Source of the DNA: Tianweitania populi
GTDB taxonomy: Bacteria; Pseudomonadota; Alphaproteobacteria; Rhizobiales; Rhizobiaceae
Assembly (NCBI RefSeq): GCF_014652875.1
Contig: NZ_BMZQ01000001.1
Span: forward strand, 1,550,001-1,614,000
DNA: 64,000 nucleotides
Direction of reading: 5' to 3'
A program made the translations under genes and the position numbers. This document shows positions 9,097 to 16,879 of the stretch, piece by piece (the stretch's first letter is position 1; each line of letters begins with the position of its first letter). Below the pieces are notes generated by a model, which worked only from the letters and a program-made list of their open reading frames with translations, was not told the DNA's origin and did no database searches.

Positions 9097-9378
9097 GCGG
9101 GTGCCGACATCCATGCGCTGATGCAGGATGCGGACGATGACGATCCAGTCGTCCATCTGCCGGAAGTAGAGCATATGCGACCCAACCGCATATTTCATGT
9201 AGCCCGGCCTGACGTCCACCGGCCGACCCACCTTCAGACCAGAACAGAGCGCTTCACAAGCATCCCTGATGTCGTCCGTGTAGCGATCCGCCTGATCAGC
9301 ACTCCAGTGCTCTGCCGTGTAGTCCCAGATAGCCGCGATGTCCGAGATGGCTGCGGGAGAAAGCTTGAAGCCCCGCAT
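9091..9378 (-). CDS. parE: ParE-family toxin of a type II toxin-antitoxin pair
   Basis: A 95-residue RelE/ParE-fold protein: FKLSPAAISDIAAIWDYTAEHW at the N-terminus is the two-helix hairpin typical of ParE, and RPGYMKYAVGSHMLYFRQMDDWIVIVRILHQRMD is the C-terminal beta sheet. ParE toxins inhibit DNA gyrase. The ATG (9378-9376) overlaps the antitoxin stop (TGATG), so the toxin is translated after its antitoxin; a GTG one codon earlier is possible. The 3' end overlaps the convergent MFS gene. Confidence 0.92.
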   Translation of the reverse strand: MRGFKLSPAAISDIAAIWDYTAEHWSADQADRYTDDIRDACEALCSGLKVGRPVDVRPGYMKYAVGSHMLYFRQMDDWIVIVRILHQRMDVGTRL

Positions 9379-9623
9379 CACGTCCGGATCGCTGTCCTCT
9401 TGCGAGCCTTGAAGGCATCGAAGTCGAAGCTCTGCGGCTCACCCGACTCTTCGCCCTCAATTAGTGCAGCTTGGAGCGCGCGCCGCTTTTCCTCGTGTTC
9501 TTCCAGAAGGCGGAGCCCGGCACGGATAACATCGCTTGCCGAACCATATCGGCCCGCCTCGACCTGCTGGTCTATAAACCCCACAAAATGATCGCCAAGC
9601 GAAATGGATGTGTTTCGAGCCAT
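9378..9623 (-). CDS. parD: ParD-family antitoxin (ribbon-helix-helix)
   Basis: An 81-residue antitoxin with an N-terminal ribbon-helix-helix DNA-binding domain (TSISLGDHFVGFIDQQV, then GRYGSASDVIRAGLRLLEE) and an acidic, Phe-containing C-terminal segment that should wrap the ParE toxin. The ATG at 9623 has GGAG eight bases upstream, better than an in-frame start 33 bases earlier that would lie inside the operator. ParD dimers, with ParE, repress their own promoter; a perfect inverted repeat lies just upstream. Confidence 0.93.
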   Translation of the reverse strand: MARNTSISLGDHFVGFIDQQVEAGRYGSASDVIRAGLRLLEEHEEKRRALQAALIEGEESGEPQSFDFDAFKARKRTAIRT

Positions 9624-9650
9624 TGGGATCTCCAATCTGGCAAGATGATA

Positions 9651-9665
9651 TACCAATTCTTGGTA
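9651..9665 (-). promoter_or_regulatory. Putative ParD operator
   Basis: TACCAA-TTC-TTGGTA is a perfect 6-bp inverted repeat located 28-42 bases upstream of the parD start. On the minus strand it is flanked by a possible TTAATG/TATATC pair about 18 bases apart, so a repressor bound here would block the promoter. Confidence 0.6.
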
Positions 9666-9713
9666 CTCGTCATTAACGACTGACTTGCCACATTAAGAAA
9701 AAGCTACCCGCTC

Positions 9714-9740
9714 TGTCGGCATCGGACTTAGGCTGGCGTC
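9714..9740 (+). promoter_or_regulatory. Putative ECF sigma-dependent promoter of the YciI-sigma pair
   Basis: TGTCGG (9714-9719), 17 bases, then CGTC (9737-9740), ending 24 bases before the YciI-like start codon. The same motif with the same spacer stands before the SRPBCC gene at 11477-11503. It resembles the TGTCGA / CGA-or-TC pattern reported for ECF42 sigma factors. Confidence 0.6.
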
Positions 9741-9764
9741 CTTGTCGCGAGAGGACGCTGTGCA

Positions 9765-10184
9765 ATGCTTTACGCCATTCTTTGCTACGCCCAGGAAGAT
9801 GTCGTCGGCACGTGGAGCCAGGCGGAGGACGATGCCTGCATGGCACGTTTGGCCGTCATTCAGGAGCGGCTTGCGAGCGAGGGGCGGCTGGGTCCCGTGG
9901 CGCGGCTCTTACCGACGACGGCGGCCACGACCCTGCGCAAGGGCGGAGCCGAGCCGCTGATCATGGACGGGCCGTTTGCCGAAACCAAGGAGCAGTTGCT
10001 GGGCTTCTACCTCGTGGACTGCGACGCGTTGGAGGATGCTCATGATGTCGCCCGCGAGCTGACCGAAGCCAATCCGGTGCCCGGCTGCTACGAGATTCGG
10101 CCGGTCGGCATCTTCCATGCCGGTGTCGCGGTCGACCCTAAGGCGGTCGCCGATATGGCGGGGGCCAGGAGCCAGCCGGGATGA
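9765..10184 (+). CDS. YciI/DGPF-domain protein (YCII-related)
   Basis: A 139-residue protein of the YCII family: MLYAILCYAQED opening, conserved His/Asp-type pocket region, and MDGPFAETKEQLLGFYLVDCD containing the DGPF motif that names the subgroup. DGPF proteins are dimeric ferredoxin-like-fold proteins almost always encoded beside ECF42-type sigma factors, as here; their biochemical role is unknown. The stop overlaps the sigma factor start (ATGA). GAGGA precedes the ATG. Confidence 0.9.
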   Translation: MLYAILCYAQEDVVGTWSQAEDDACMARLAVIQERLASEGRLGPVARLLPTTAATTLRKGGAEPLIMDGPFAETKEQLLGFYLVDCDALEDAHDVARELTEANPVPGCYEIRPVGIFHAGVAVDPKAVADMAGARSQPG

Positions 10185-11455
10185 ACGATCTCGCCTGGAT
10201 CGACGCGACCTTTGCGTCCGCGCGGCCAAAAGCGATGGCCGCACTGCTGCGCTATTTCCGCGATCTGGATACAGCCGAGGAAGCCTTTCAGGATGCCTGT
10301 CTGCGCGCGTTGAGGATGTGGCCGGACAAGGGTCCGCCGCGCGATCCCGCGGCCTGGCTGATTCTTGTTGGGCGCAACGCTGCGCTCGACCGCACGCGCC
10401 GCCTGAAGCGCGAAACGGTTCTCCCGCCTGAGGATCAGCTTTCCGAACTTGGCGATGCCGAAAGCGAGATGACGGAACGGCTCGACCAGGCGGATTACCG
10501 CGACGACATTCTGAGACTGCTTTTCACCTGCTGCCATCCCGAACTTCCGGCAACCCAACAGATCGCGTTGGCCTTGCGCATTGTCTCCGGCCTGTCGGTG
10601 AAGCAGATCGCGCGCGCCTTTCTGGTCAATGAAAAGGCGATGGAACAGCGCATCACCCGCGCCAAGGCAAGGATCGCGGCGGCAGGCATTCCATTCGACA
10701 CGCCGGGTCCAGTGGAGCGCGCCGAGCGGCTCGGACTGGTGCTGGCGATGATCTATCTCGTGTTCAATGAGGGCTATTCGGCCAGCGGCGAGGAAATCGA
10801 ACCGCGCCAGCCCCTTTGCAACGAGGCGATCCGGCTGGGGCGGCTGTTGTTGCGGATGTTCCCCGCCGAGCCGGAGGTCATGGGGCTGGCAGCGTTGATG
10901 TTGCTGCAGCATGCCCGCAGTTCCGCGCGCTTCGATGCGGGCGGCGACATTATCCTGCTGGAGGATCAGGATCGCGCGCGCTGGAACAGGCCGATGATCG
11001 CGGAAGGACTGGCGCTCGTCGACAAGGCTTTGCGCCATCGCAGACCCGGCGCCTACCAGCTTCAGGCCGCAATCGCAGCGCTGCATGCGCGCGCCACCAG
11101 CGCCGACGAAACGGACTGGCGGCAGATCGATGTGCTTTATGCCATGCTCGAGCAGATCACGCCTTCACCTGTAGTCACGCTCAACCGCGCCGTTGCTGTC
11201 TCGAAGGCGTATGGCGCCGAAACCGCCCTGACACTGGTGGAGCCGCTTGGGACGTCCCTCGACGGCTACTTCAACTTCCATGGCGTGCGCGGGGCGTTTC
11301 TGATGCAGTTGGGTCGGAATTCAGCCGCCCGCGACGCCTTTAATCGTGCGATTGCCCTGGCGCGATCGGGGGCGGAAGCCGCGCATATCCGCGGGCATCT
11401 CGACCGGCTGGAAAGCGAGGCTGTCCGGCAAGTCGAGACTGTGCCGTCACCCTGA
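10181..11455 (+). CDS. ECF42-like RNA polymerase sigma factor with long C-terminal extension
   Basis: A 424-residue sigma-70 family protein. Region 2 lies at about 8-75 (ATFASARPKAMAALLRYFRDLDTAEEAFQDAC-type segment) and region 4 at about 110-165 (FTCCHPELPATQQIALALRIVSGLSVKQIARAF). The remaining 250 residues form the DUF6596/TPR-like helical domain seen in the large, anti-sigma-free ECF42 group, in which the extension is needed for activity. Its start overlaps the DGPF gene stop. No transmembrane anti-sigma factor is encoded nearby, agreeing with the group. Downstream, SRPBCC and VOC genes probably belong to the regulon. Confidence 0.93.
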   Translation: MNDLAWIDATFASARPKAMAALLRYFRDLDTAEEAFQDACLRALRMWPDKGPPRDPAAWLILVGRNAALDRTRRLKRETVLPPEDQLSELGDAESEMTERLDQADYRDDILRLLFTCCHPELPATQQIALALRIVSGLSVKQIARAFLVNEKAMEQRITRAKARIAAAGIPFDTPGPVERAERLGLVLAMIYLVFNEGYSASGEEIEPRQPLCNEAIRLGRLLLRMFPAEPEVMGLAALMLLQHARSSARFDAGGDIILLEDQDRARWNRPMIAEGLALVDKALRHRRPGAYQLQAAIAALHARATSADETDWRQIDVLYAMLEQITPSPVVTLNRAVAVSKAYGAETALTLVEPLGTSLDGYFNFHGVRGAFLMQLGRNSAARDAFNRAIALARSGAEAAHIRGHLDRLESEAVRQVETVPSP

Positions 11456-11476
11456 GACCGCATTTTTCCATCCAGC

Positions 11477-11503
11477 TGTCGGCTCACGCCGCACTGGATC
11501 GTC
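11477..11503 (+). promoter_or_regulatory. Second putative ECF-dependent promoter, before the SRPBCC-VOC pair
   Basis: TGTCGG (11477-11482), 17 bases, CGTC (11500-11503), 30 bases before the SRPBCC start. Both hexamer and spacer are identical to the motif at 9714-9740, which makes coincidence unlikely and suggests that the sigma factor drives both halves of the cluster. Confidence 0.6.
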
Positions 11504-11533
11504 TTCAACCCGGATGCTGCAACGGAGTTCATC

Positions 11534-12004
11534 ATGGCCGAAACAGAAGACGACCGCACGCTCACCCTTGTCCGCACGCTCGATGCGCTGCGCGACAAGA
11601 TCTACCGTTGTTGGACAGAAGGGCCGCTGCTCCTGCAATGCTTCACGCCCGCGCCTTGGAAAACGATCGAAGCCGATGTGGATGTGCGCCCCGGCGGCTC
11701 CAGCCGGATCGTGATGCAGAGCCCGGAAGGCGAAACCTACCCCAATCCTGGCATCTATCTGGATGTCGTACCCAACGAGCGCCTCGTTTTCACCGACGCT
11801 TTCACCTCGACTTGGGAGCCGTCTGCAAAGCCTTTCATCGTCGCCGACATCCAGCTGGAAGATGCAGGCGACGGGCGGACGAACTACACCGCGATCGTCC
11901 GGCATTGGACCGTTGAAGATCGCGAACGACATAAAAAGATGGGCTTCCATGACGGCTGGAACAAAGCGGCCGACCAGCTGGAAACCGTGGCCAAGACGCT
12001 TTGA
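11534..12004 (+). CDS. SRPBCC (AHSA1/START-like) family protein
   Basis: A 156-residue AHSA1-type START-like domain: DRTLTLVRTLDALRDKIYRCW at the start, WKTIEADVDVRPGGSSRIVMQSPEGE in the middle, and RHWTVEDRERHKKMGFHDGWNKAADQLETV at the C-terminus, the usual ending of this group. The fold makes a deep ligand pocket; the ligand is unknown. It lies 78 bases after the sigma factor gene, with its own copy of the promoter motif, and 16 bases before the VOC gene. Confidence 0.88.
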   Translation: MAETEDDRTLTLVRTLDALRDKIYRCWTEGPLLLQCFTPAPWKTIEADVDVRPGGSSRIVMQSPEGETYPNPGIYLDVVPNERLVFTDAFTSTWEPSAKPFIVADIQLEDAGDGRTNYTAIVRHWTVEDRERHKKMGFHDGWNKAADQLETVAKTL

Positions 12005-12020
12005 TCAACAGGAGAACAGA

Positions 12021-12428
12021 ATGAGCAATTTCGAACCCCGGCCTGATTATGCCGGCGTCACCGCCTATGTCACCGTCACCAATGCGCGCGAAGCCGCCCG
12101 GTTCTACGAGCAAGCGCTCGGCTCCACCATCGCGGATCAGCGCGCAACCGACGACGGTCGCCTGATGCATTGCGAAGCGCGCATCAATGGCGGGCCGTTC
12201 ATGTTCAACGATCCTTTCCCTGAACACGGCATGGACGTCATGCCGATGGCTGGATCCATGACCCTGATCGTAGCGGATGCGCAGGCTTGGTGGGACCGGG
12301 CGATCGGCGCCGGCATGACAAGCGTGGTGGATCTGCATGACGCCTTCTGGGGCGACAAATATGGGTTGATGAAAGACCCGTTCGGCGTGAATTGGGCAAT
12401 CGTCGGCCCGCAGCCGTCAACGTCCTAA
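12021..12428 (+). CDS. PhnB-like VOC family protein
   Basis: A 135-residue VOC protein of the PhnB/3-demethylubiquinone-like subgroup: YAGVTAYVTVTNAREAARFYEQALG near the start, MHCEARINGGPFMFNDPFPEHGM in the middle, and WGDKYGLMKDPFGVNWAI at the end. AGGAGAACAG precedes the ATG at 12021; in-frame codons further upstream lie within the SRPBCC gene and are not used. PhnB-like genes frequently accompany ECF/DGPF clusters. Substrate unknown. Confidence 0.88.
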   Translation: MSNFEPRPDYAGVTAYVTVTNAREAARFYEQALGSTIADQRATDDGRLMHCEARINGGPFMFNDPFPEHGMDVMPMAGSMTLIVADAQAWWDRAIGAGMTSVVDLHDAFWGDKYGLMKDPFGVNWAIVGPQPSTS

Positions 12429-12542
12429 AAGACTACTACGGCTTGCAAGAAAGTGCCTTCTGGCCTATAGGGCGCTCACCCGCGTAGACACCCTTGGAGG
12501 CACCGCGGGGCGCAAGCGGCTGAGTTGATCGGCTGCTTTCGA

Positions 12543-12573
12543 CGTTTCCACAGCCCTGATGGTTTCGGAAACG
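12543..12573 (+). promoter_or_regulatory. Hairpin in the L25 leader
   Basis: CGTTTCC (12543-12549) and GGAAACG (12567-12573) form a 7-bp stem with a 17-nt loop, 23 bases upstream of the rplY start. It could be an mRNA element for autoregulation, or chance; nothing else supports it. Confidence 0.3.
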
Positions 12574-12596
12574 CTCCACAACATGAAGGAAAAGCC

Positions 12597-13301
12597 ATGA
12601 GCCACGAGACTTACGAGCTCAAGGCCGAGGCGCGCGAAAAGGTCGGTAAGGGGTCCGCCCGCGAGATTCGCCGCAACGGCAAAGTACCAGCAGTCATTTA
12701 CGGCGAGAAGCAGCCTCCCCTGGCGATTGCTCTCTCCTACAAGGACATCTTCTACAAGATTCACGGCGGCGGCTTTAAGACCACCGTTGCGATCATCGAT
12801 GTCAACGGCCAGAAGATCCGCGTCCTGCCGAAGGACTACCAGCTGGATCCGGTCAAGGACTTCCCGATGCATGTCGACTTCCTGCGCGTCGGCGAGCATT
12901 CGCTTGTGACGGTGAACGTGCCTGTTCACTTCCTCAACGAAGACGCTTCGCCCGGCATCAAGCGCGGCGGCGTGCTGAACATCGTTCGCCACGACATCGA
13001 GTTGCAGGTTCCTGCAGACCAGATCCCGGACGCGATCGAGATCGACCTCAAGGGCCTGAAGATCGGCGACATCATCCACATTTCCTCGGTCAAGCTGCCG
13101 AAGAATGTCGAGCTGACGATCACCGACCGCGACTTCACGGTTGCAACCATCGCTGCTCCTGCCGTGCTGACCGAGGCTGAAGAAGCCGGCGTCACCGAAG
13201 AGGAACTGGTGGAAGCCAAGGAAGCTGAGGCAGAAGCCGAAGCCGAAGCCGAAGGCGATGAAACCGCTGCCGAAGGCGAAGAAGGCGCAGCGAAGGAGTA
13301 A
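12597..13301 (+). CDS. rplY: 50S ribosomal protein L25/general stress protein Ctc
   Basis: A 234-residue long-form L25 (CTC/TL5 type) that binds 5S rRNA in the large subunit. The N-terminal L25 domain (about 1-95) shows [18 protein letters not shown] and the C-terminal TL5 beta domain (about 100-190) shows [21 protein letters not shown] and [17 protein letters not shown]. The tail from about 200 on is an acidic Glu/Ala repeat ([12 protein letters not shown]). The ATG at 12597 has GAAGGA upstream. It is followed 33 bases later by pth, the standard rhizobial order. Confidence 0.96.
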   Translation: MSHETYELKAEAREKVGKGSAREIRRNGKVPAVIYGEKQPPLAIALSYKDIFYKIHGGGFKTTVAIIDVNGQKIRVLPKDYQLDPVKDFPMHVDFLRVGEHSLVTVNVPVHFLNEDASPGIKRGGVLNIVRHDIELQVPADQIPDAIEIDLKGLKIGDIIHISSVKLPKNVELTITDRDFTVATIAAPAVLTEAEEAGVTEEELVEAKEAEAEAEAEAEGDETAAEGEEGAAKE

Positions 13302-13334
13302 TCCTTCGCTCAAGCCCGCGACGGGAACACAGCC

Positions 13335-14075
13335 ATGCGTATTTTTGCAGGCCTTGGAAATCCCGGCGCGCAATATCAGGACAACCGACACAATGTCGGC
13401 TTCATGGCGGCGGACGCAATTGCCCGCCGCCATTCCTTTGCGCCCTGGACAAAGAAGTTCCACGCCCTGATCTGCGAAGGCACGATCGGGGGTGAGAAGG
13501 TGCTGCTGATGAAGCCGCAGACCTTCATGAACAATTCCGGGCAGTCTGTCGGGGAAGCCGCGCGCTTCTACAAGATCGAACCCGGCGACATCAGCATCCT
13601 CTATGACGAGCTCGACCTCGCCCCGGCCAAGATCCGCGTGAAGATCGGCGGCGGCAATGGCGGCCATAACGGCATCCGTTCAGCCGACGCACATCTTCCA
13701 AGCAAGGATTACCGCCGTGTGCGCATCGGCATCGGCCATCCCGGTGCCAAGGAGCTTGTGCACAACTGGGTGCTCGGCAACTTTGCCAAGGCCGATCAGA
13801 CCTGGCTCGATCCCCTGCTTGAGGCCATCGCCGACAATGCCGACCTCCTCGCCAAGGGCGACGACAACGGCTTCATGAACAAGGTGGCGCTGGCGACACC
13901 ATGCGGCGCGCGCGAGCCAAAGCCCTATGCCAAGGGCGAGCCCCAGGCAAAGCCCGCAACGCCGCCTAAGGGCCAAAGCCACATCCGCCAGGCACGCCCA
14001 GCCCAGCCGCAGATCAAGGTACCGGAAAGCGGCCCGATGGCTGCGATGCTGAAGAAGCTGCTGGGACGGGAATAG
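13335..14075 (+). CDS. pth: Peptidyl-tRNA hydrolase with C-terminal extension
   Basis: Pth releases tRNA from prematurely dropped peptidyl-tRNA. The catalytic region is complete: [18 protein letters not shown] with the catalytic His in [20 protein letters not shown] near residue 60, and the YDELDLAP Asp near 95, then [11 protein letters not shown]. The usual domain ends near residue 190; about 50 more residues, Pro/Lys/Gln-rich and ending in an amphipathic [14 protein letters not shown], form an extension common in alphaproteobacteria but of unknown role. It probably shares a transcript with rplY and perhaps ychF. Confidence 0.96.
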   Translation: MRIFAGLGNPGAQYQDNRHNVGFMAADAIARRHSFAPWTKKFHALICEGTIGGEKVLLMKPQTFMNNSGQSVGEAARFYKIEPGDISILYDELDLAPAKIRVKIGGGNGGHNGIRSADAHLPSKDYRRVRIGIGHPGAKELVHNWVLGNFAKADQTWLDPLLEAIADNADLLAKGDDNGFMNKVALATPCGAREPKPYAKGEPQAKPATPPKGQSHIRQARPAQPQIKVPESGPMAAMLKKLLGRE

Positions 14076-14168
14076 CGCTCACAGCCGCTTTGCGCATCGG
14101 GGTTGACCGTAACCCGCTTCGTCGCCCATAGCCCTGCTAACCTTCTTTTTAGACCAGGACCATTTCTC

Positions 14169-15272
14169 ATGGGTTTCAAATGCGGCATCGTCGGGCTGCC
14201 CAATGTCGGCAAGTCGACGCTCTTCAACGCCCTGACGCGCACGGCCGCCGCGCAGGCTGCGAATTATCCTTTCTGCACGATCGAGCCGAACACTGGCGAA
14301 GTCGCCGTTCCCGATCCGCGCTTGAAGGCGCTGGCTGCCGCCGGCAAGTCCAAGGAGATCATTCCGACCCGCATCTCCTTCGTGGACATCGCCGGCCTGG
14401 TGCGCGGCGCGTCCAAGGGCGAAGGCCTCGGCAACCAGTTCCTCGCCAATATCCGCGAAGTGGACGCCATCGTGCATGTGCTGCGCTGCTTCGAAGATGA
14501 CGACATCACCCATGTCGAGGGCCGCATCGATCCGGTCGCGGATGCCGAGACGGTGGAAACTGAGCTGATGCTGTCGGATCTCGAAAGTCTCGAGCGCCGC
14601 ATCGTGCAGTTCCGCAAGCGCGCCTCCAGCAAGGACAAGGAAGCGCTCACTGTTCTTCCCGTCATGGAAGATGCGCTTAAGCTCCTGACCGACGGCAAGC
14701 CGGTACGCATGATGCTGAAGGGCATCGCGGTGGAGGATCTTAAGATCCTCGAAGGCCTGAACCTCCTGACCTCCAAGCCTGTGCTTTACGTCTGCAATGT
14801 CGCGGAAGCCGAGGCTGCGACGGGCAATGCGCACACCAAGGCTGTAGACGCGATGGCTGAAGCGCAGGGCGCCAAGGCCGTGGTCATTTCGGCGGCGATT
14901 GAAGCCGAGGTGTCGCAGCTTCCTGACGAGGAAGCCAAGGAATATCTCGACGCGATGAACCTCGAAGAGCCCGGACTCGACCGCCTGATCCGCGCCGGCT
15001 ACGACCTTCTCAGCCTGATCACCTACTTCACGGTAGGCCCGAAGGAAACACGCGCCTGGACCGTTCATAAGGGCTCGAAGGCGCCGCAGGCCGCAGGCGT
15101 GATCCATACGGATTTCGAACGTGGCTTCATCCGCGCGCAAACCATCGCCTATAATGATTATGTCACGCTTGGCGGCGAAGTAGCGGCCAAGGAAGCCGGC
15201 AAGGCGCGAGACGAAGGCAAGGAATATGTCGTGCAGGACGGCGACGTGCTGCTGTTCCGCTTCAACACCTGA
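14169..15272 (+). CDS. ychF: YchF/OLA1-family ATPase
   Basis: A 367-residue Obg-related P-loop protein. The P-loop is GLPNVGKST (9-17), followed by NYPFCTIEPN, DIAGLVRGASKGEGLGNQFL (G3), and a G4 loop reading NVAE instead of NKxD, the change that makes YchF/OLA1 prefer ATP over GTP. A coiled-coil insert and a C-terminal TGS domain (about 283-366, GPKETRAWTVHKGSKAPQAAG) complete the family pattern. YchF binds ribosomes and influences oxidative stress responses. I start it at the ATG before GFKCGIVG. Confidence 0.96.
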   Translation: MGFKCGIVGLPNVGKSTLFNALTRTAAAQAANYPFCTIEPNTGEVAVPDPRLKALAAAGKSKEIIPTRISFVDIAGLVRGASKGEGLGNQFLANIREVDAIVHVLRCFEDDDITHVEGRIDPVADAETVETELMLSDLESLERRIVQFRKRASSKDKEALTVLPVMEDALKLLTDGKPVRMMLKGIAVEDLKILEGLNLLTSKPVLYVCNVAEAEAATGNAHTKAVDAMAEAQGAKAVVISAAIEAEVSQLPDEEAKEYLDAMNLEEPGLDRLIRAGYDLLSLITYFTVGPKETRAWTVHKGSKAPQAAGVIHTDFERGFIRAQTIAYNDYVTLGGEVAAKEAGKARDEGKEYVVQDGDVLLFRFNT

Positions 15273-15293
15273 GCCGCAGACACGGGGGATGGC

Positions 15294-15761
15294 ATGACCG
15301 ACAAACGCTGGGCCTTCGAAGACTTCGTCCAGGACGCCACTATCCCCCTCGGCAGCAAACAGGTCGACGCGTCTGAGATCGTCGAATTCGCCGAGCAGTT
15401 CGACATGCAGCCGATACATCTGAACGAGGAAGCCGGCAAAGCCAGCATCCTCGGCGGTTTGTCGGCGTCGGGCTGGCACACCGTGTCCATGTTCATGCGG
15501 CTGATCTGCGATCACTTCCTGCTCGATTCGACCTCGCAGGGCGCACCGGGAGTAGAATATCTGAAGTGGAAGAAGCCGGTGCTCGCCGGCGACACGATCC
15601 GCGGCGAAGCCACCATCCTCGCCACGCGCCGTTCTGCTTCGCGTCCGCAGCTTGGCTTCGTGACCTTCCGCAACAGCCTCTACAACCAGCGTGGCGAGCT
15701 CGTTCTGGAGTTCTCGAACACCGGCATGTTCCTGCTGCGCAATCCGGAGCTGGCGGCATGA
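15294..15761 (+). CDS. MaoC-like hot-dog dehydratase (first of a tandem pair)
   Basis: A 155-residue single hot-dog domain. The central hydratase motif keeps its Asp and His (FDMQPIHLNEEA, near residue 38) and SASGWHT follows, as in (R)-specific enoyl-CoA hydratases. Residues 95-150 form the second half of the sheet. Members hydrate trans-2-enoyl-CoA or related thioesters. The stop overlaps the start of a related gene (ATGA), so the two are probably made together and may form a heterodimer. Confidence 0.88.
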   Translation: MTDKRWAFEDFVQDATIPLGSKQVDASEIVEFAEQFDMQPIHLNEEAGKASILGGLSASGWHTVSMFMRLICDHFLLDSTSQGAPGVEYLKWKKPVLAGDTIRGEATILATRRSASRPQLGFVTFRNSLYNQRGELVLEFSNTGMFLLRNPELAA

Positions 15762-16219
15762 CGCTCGACGACTATTTCGCCATCGGCATTCCGCAGGATC
15801 TCGGCAGCCATGTCTTCACGGCAGAGGAGATCGTGGCCTTCGCCAGGAAGTATGATCCGCAGCCTTTCCACCTCAGCGAGGAAGGCGCGAAGGGAACGGT
15901 CTTCGGCGCTCTTTGCGCGTCCGGCTGGCACACGACATCGATGTGGATGCGCCACAATCTGCTGCAGATTGAGCCGGTGGAATGGACGGGCGATGGTCCC
16001 AAGCCCGAATTCGGCCCCTCGCCCGGCTTCCAGAACCTGCGCTGGCTCAAGCCCGCTTACGCCGGCGACACGATCCGCTTCTCGCGCACCACCACCGGCC
16101 ATCGTGCACTGGCCTCAAGGCCCGGCTGGCGTTTGCTGTCGGGTCAGGGCGAGGCGTTCAACGGCGCAGGCGAGACAATCATGAGCATGGATACGGCCGT
16201 GCTGGTGAAGGTCGCCTGA
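15758..16219 (+). CDS. MaoC-like hot-dog dehydratase (second of a tandem pair)
   Basis: A 153-residue homologue of the preceding gene. It also retains the catalytic Asp/His pattern (YDPQPFHLSEEG) and CASGWHTTSMWM. Two similar adjacent genes with a four-base overlap suggest either duplication with different specificity or two halves of a double hot-dog enzyme. The ATG at 15758 lies in the stop of the first gene. Substrate unknown. Confidence 0.88.
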   Translation: MTLDDYFAIGIPQDLGSHVFTAEEIVAFARKYDPQPFHLSEEGAKGTVFGALCASGWHTTSMWMRHNLLQIEPVEWTGDGPKPEFGPSPGFQNLRWLKPAYAGDTIRFSRTTTGHRALASRPGWRLLSGQGEAFNGAGETIMSMDTAVLVKVA

Positions 16220-16236
16220 GATCTGCGAAAGCGGGA

Positions 16237-16542
16237 CTACTGCGGCCAGTTGCCTGACGGCCAATTGCGCGCCGTGTGGATGACGCGAAGGATGACGATC
16301 TTTTCCTCGCCCTCAGCCGCGTCCACTGCATAGGCGATGACATAGGGCAGCCGCTTAACGGATTTCTCATATGTGCCGACGACGCGACCTGGACGTCCCG
16401 TCGCAATCATGCCTAGACGGTTACCCGCGGCTTCGATGGCTTCGATCATTCTTTCGGCAGCGTTGGGATCATCCGCTGCGACATAGCGCAGGATCTCTAG
16501 CGCATCATCAAGAGCGGTACGCGACCAGACGACCGGCCTCAT
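16237..16542 (-). CDS. RelE/ParE-family toxin of a second type II pair
   Basis: A 101-residue RelE/ParE superfamily protein: VVWSRTALDDALEILRYVAADDPNAAERMIEAIEAA helices, GRPGRVVGTYEKSVKRLPYVIAYAV and ILRVIHTARNWP at the end, typical of the ParE/RelE barrel with its terminal His/Arg. The ATG overlaps the antitoxin stop by four bases. Whether it cleaves mRNA or blocks gyrase cannot be decided by eye. Confidence 0.9.
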   Translation of the reverse strand: MRPVVWSRTALDDALEILRYVAADDPNAAERMIEAIEAAGNRLGMIATGRPGRVVGTYEKSVKRLPYVIAYAVDAAEGEEKIVILRVIHTARNWPSGNWPQ

Positions 16543-16808
16543 TCGCCGCCATCGCGCCCTTGCTTGGCTTTACCGAGAAGCTGGCGCATCTCGGTCACCG
16601 CCTGCTCGTGAGAAACAACGCGGCCAGCTTTGGCATCTTCCAAAGCGCGAGTGACACCTTCGATGATTTTAAGCTCGCGATCGACATAGGCCGCGATCGC
16701 TTCACCGGCAAGAAACGACTTGCTGCGCCTTGTATGCACAGCGATACGATCCAGCTTTTCCTTCGTTTCCGCAGGAACTCTGATCGTCATTGTCTCGCTG
16801 GAAGGCAT
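16539..16808 (-). CDS. Ribbon-helix-helix (CopG-type) antitoxin
   Basis: An 89-residue protein with an RHH domain (ETMTIRVPAETKEKLDRIAVHTRRSKSFLAGEAI-type segment near 5-40) and a C-terminal part that should bind the toxin. I chose the ATG at 16808, which has AGGA upstream; an in-frame start 30 bases earlier would begin inside the operator. It is first in its operon and is expected to autorepress. Confidence 0.9.
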   Translation of the reverse strand: MPSSETMTIRVPAETKEKLDRIAVHTRRSKSFLAGEAIAAYVDRELKIIEGVTRALEDAKAGRVVSHEQAVTEMRQLLGKAKQGRDGGE

Positions 16809-16820
16809 CGTCCTAAATCC

Positions 16821-16850
16821 CTGTGTTAGGATGTACACAGACTAACACAG
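16821..16850 (-). promoter_or_regulatory. Palindromic operator of the second toxin-antitoxin operon
   Basis: CTGTGTTAG (16821-16829) and its exact complement CTAACACAG (16842-16850) form a 9-bp perfect inverted repeat with a 12-base spacer, 13 bases upstream of the antitoxin start. Its place in the core promoter region and the RHH antitoxin beside it make it a likely autoregulatory site. Confidence 0.75.
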
Positions 16851-16879
16851 CACGCTTGAGGATGTAAGCACTCGTCGTC

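Noticed and set aside
9736-9758. Hairpin GCGTCCT/AGGACGC covering the YciI ribosome site
   Set aside because: The left arm overlaps the predicted -10 element, so it would not be in the mRNA if transcription starts from the ECF motif; therefore not reported as a riboregulator.
12429-12596. Possible tRNA before rplY
   Set aside because: No acceptor stem, anticodon loop or TPsiC sequence can be drawn; only a weak hairpin is present.
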